Shown: in pieces, positions 62,893 through 64,000 of the stretch
Layout: each line of letters begins with the position of its first letter
Position numbering within the stretch: the stretch's first letter is position 1
Source of the DNA: an uncultured Draconibacterium sp.
Lineage (GTDB): Bacteria > Bacteroidota > Bacteroidia > Bacteroidales > Prolixibacteraceae
Direction of reading: 5' to 3'
Assembly: GCF_913063105.1 (NCBI RefSeq)
Contig: NZ_CAJXYQ010000006.1
Coordinates: 186,001 to 250,000, forward strand
Length of the DNA stretch: 64,000 bases
Program-made: the position numbers and the translations under genes
The notes under the pieces: generated by a model
Seen by the model: the letters and a program-made list of their open reading frames with translations, nothing else
Databases searched by the model: none
Told to the model about the DNA's origin: nothing

Positions 62893-64000
62893 ATGAAAGA
62901 TTATAATCTGGCAGAACTATACACCAATTCCTTTCAAAAAAACTGGAATAATCTCGCGTTTTCCGATTACGAGGGAAAAGATTTTAAATACTCAGAAATT
63001 GCAGAAATTATAAAATCGCTCCATTTGTTTTATCAACTTATTGGCATTCAAAAGGGGGATAAAATTGCCGTAGTAGGCAGAAATTCAGCACATTGGGGGG
63101 CAACTTTTTTATCGGCAATTTCCGCCGGATTAGTTGTTGTTCCTGTACTCCCCGATTTTAATGAAAGTGATACGAATCATATTATCAATCACTCTGAATC
63201 GAAAATTGTTATCGGTGCCGAGTCGCTTTTGGAAAAAGTTGATCTGGAGAAATCTGCTAATCTTCAGGCAATTTTGGTTTTAGAAAACTTTTCTCTTCAT
63301 CAGGCAAAAGATGAGAATATTCAATACAAACTAAACGATGCTTTCAATTATTACAAAGAAAACAAACTTGAGCCGCAAGGATTTGTTTTTGAAAAGTGGC
63401 AGGAGGATGAAATGTGTATAATTTCGTACACCTCGGGCACATCGGGTTTTACAAAGGGAGTGATGATTCCGGAAAGAAGTCTGGTTTCCAATATTATTTA
63501 TGCGCAAGAACACATTCCTGTTAAAAGAGGCGATAAAATAGTATCTTTTTTACCCATGGCCCATGTTTATGGTTTATTGTTTGAGTTTTTGTTTCCTGCA
63601 AGTATCGGATGCCATATTACTTTTTTAAGCAAAATCCCTACTCCTGCAATAATCACGAAAGTATTTGGAATGGTTAAACCTCGTCTGATTTTATCTGTTC
63701 CGTTGGTGATCGAAAAAATTTATAAAAAACGATTGCTTCCAACATTACAAAAACCCGTCATTAAGTTTTTACTGGCCATCCCCGGTATATCAAATATTCT
63801 ACTCAATAAAATTAAAACCAAACTTGAAGAAACATTTGGAGGAAATTTCCTGGAAATTGTTATCGGTGGAGCACCGTTAAGTGCTGATGTTGAAAAATTC
63901 TTTAAACGAATTAATTTCCGTTTTACCATCGGATATGGAATGACTGAATGCGGGCCACTTATAAGTTACGATGGCTGGAAAACTTCAATGTCTTCCTCTG
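62893..64000 (+). CDS. AMP-binding acyl-CoA synthetase (partial, 3' end outside window)
   Basis: Activates a fatty or carboxylic acid to acyl-AMP and then acyl-CoA. ATG 62893 (MKDYNLAELYTNSF) starts a frame open to the window end, about 369 residues. Motif A3 is ISYTSGTSGFTKGVM with the P-loop beginning at Y179. FLPMAHVYGLLFEF and GGAPLSADVEKFF... IGYGMTECGP (A5) are typical of long-chain acyl-CoA synthetases. The C-terminal A7-A10 motifs are beyond the edge. Unlike most of the minus-strand region around it, it is on the plus strand, divergent from the peroxiredoxin. It is cytoplasmic. Confidence 0.93.
   Translation, partial: MKDYNLAELYTNSFQKNWNNLAFSDYEGKDFKYSEIAEIIKSLHLFYQLIGIQKGDKIAVVGRNSAHWGATFLSAISAGLVVVPVLPDFNESDTNHIINHSESKIVIGAESLLEKVDLEKSANLQAILVLENFSLHQAKDENIQYKLNDAFNYYKENKLEPQGFVFEKWQEDEMCIISYTSGTSGFTKGVMIPERSLVSNIIYAQEHIPVKRGDKIVSFLPMAHVYGLLFEFLFPASIGCHITFLSKIPTPAIITKVFGMVKPRLILSVPLVIEKIYKKRLLPTLQKPVIKFLLAIPGISNILLNKIKTKLEETFGGNFLEIVIGGAPLSADVEKFFKRINFRFTIGYGMTECGPLISYDGWKTSMSSS

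Overview
The window is a chromosomal stretch of a Bacteroidota bacterium. The evidence is the family set (DUF4270 and DUF4296 lipoproteins, a glycogen-synthase-like gene divergent from panC-panD, a coaX / outer-membrane protein / TPR / lptC / CBS-protein / ppiD run), a moderately AT-rich composition, poor Shine-Dalgarno sequences, and several exact matches to the Bacteroidota -7 promoter element TAnnTTTG. A free-living, probably marine member of the Marinilabiliales (Prolixibacteraceae-like) is my best guess; the order is inference. There is no rRNA, tRNA, CRISPR array, prophage or transposase in view. Most of the window is core genome with a few accessory patches.

Layout. 1-5.6 kb: 5' part of katG, a small exported protein, a GH43-type lipoprotein and a DUF4270 lipoprotein. 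5.8-11.1 kb: a glycogen-synthase N-domain protein divergent from panC-panD, then a GH3 glucosidase, then a second panD preceded by a relic of the panC 3' end. 11.1-18.9 kb: outer-membrane protein, heptose-1-phosphate adenylyltransferase, radA, DUF4296 lipoprotein, amidohydrolase, dusB, YkvA-like protein, TauE/SafE transporter and a methyltransferase. 19-31.3 kb: an exported protein, an FKBP isomerase, and a long minus-strand operon (nadB, nadC, coaX, OMP, TPR protein, lptC, CBS/CorC protein, ppiD) ending in a clear terminator. 31.7-37.4 kb: a three-gene RND efflux operon. 37.5-45.6 kb: dlgD-like dehydrogenase, MazG-like pyrophosphohydrolase, SDR and an OmpR-type two-component system, all minus strand and facing an acidic exported protein and a 730-residue exported protein of unknown function. 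45.6-50.8 kb: small housekeeping genes (S4 protein, C1 peptidase, MmcQ/YjbR, YraN, LD-carboxypeptidase, esterase-like lipoprotein, HAD phosphatase). 50.9-60.7 kb: metG, a small membrane protein, two fasciclin-domain proteins, and mutA-mutB. 61-64 kb: two exported proteins, one a peroxiredoxin, and the start of an acyl-CoA synthetase.

The most interesting observations are: (1) a partial duplication of panC-panD that brackets the GH3 gene, in which the two panD copies are nearly identical in their 5' half but differ in about half the codons of their 3' half, as expected from recombination with a diverged copy; (2) four TTAAC boxes at 10-11 bp spacing between the two-component system and the acidic exported protein, directly upstream of a good promoter, which look like the operator of the response regulator; (3) a shared upstream sequence at two envelope-protein genes 5.6 kb apart; (4) a family of long imperfect intergenic hairpins, one of them inside the methylmalonyl-CoA mutase operon; and (5) a glycogen-synthase homologue that lacks both the KxGGL substrate motif and the C-terminal half.
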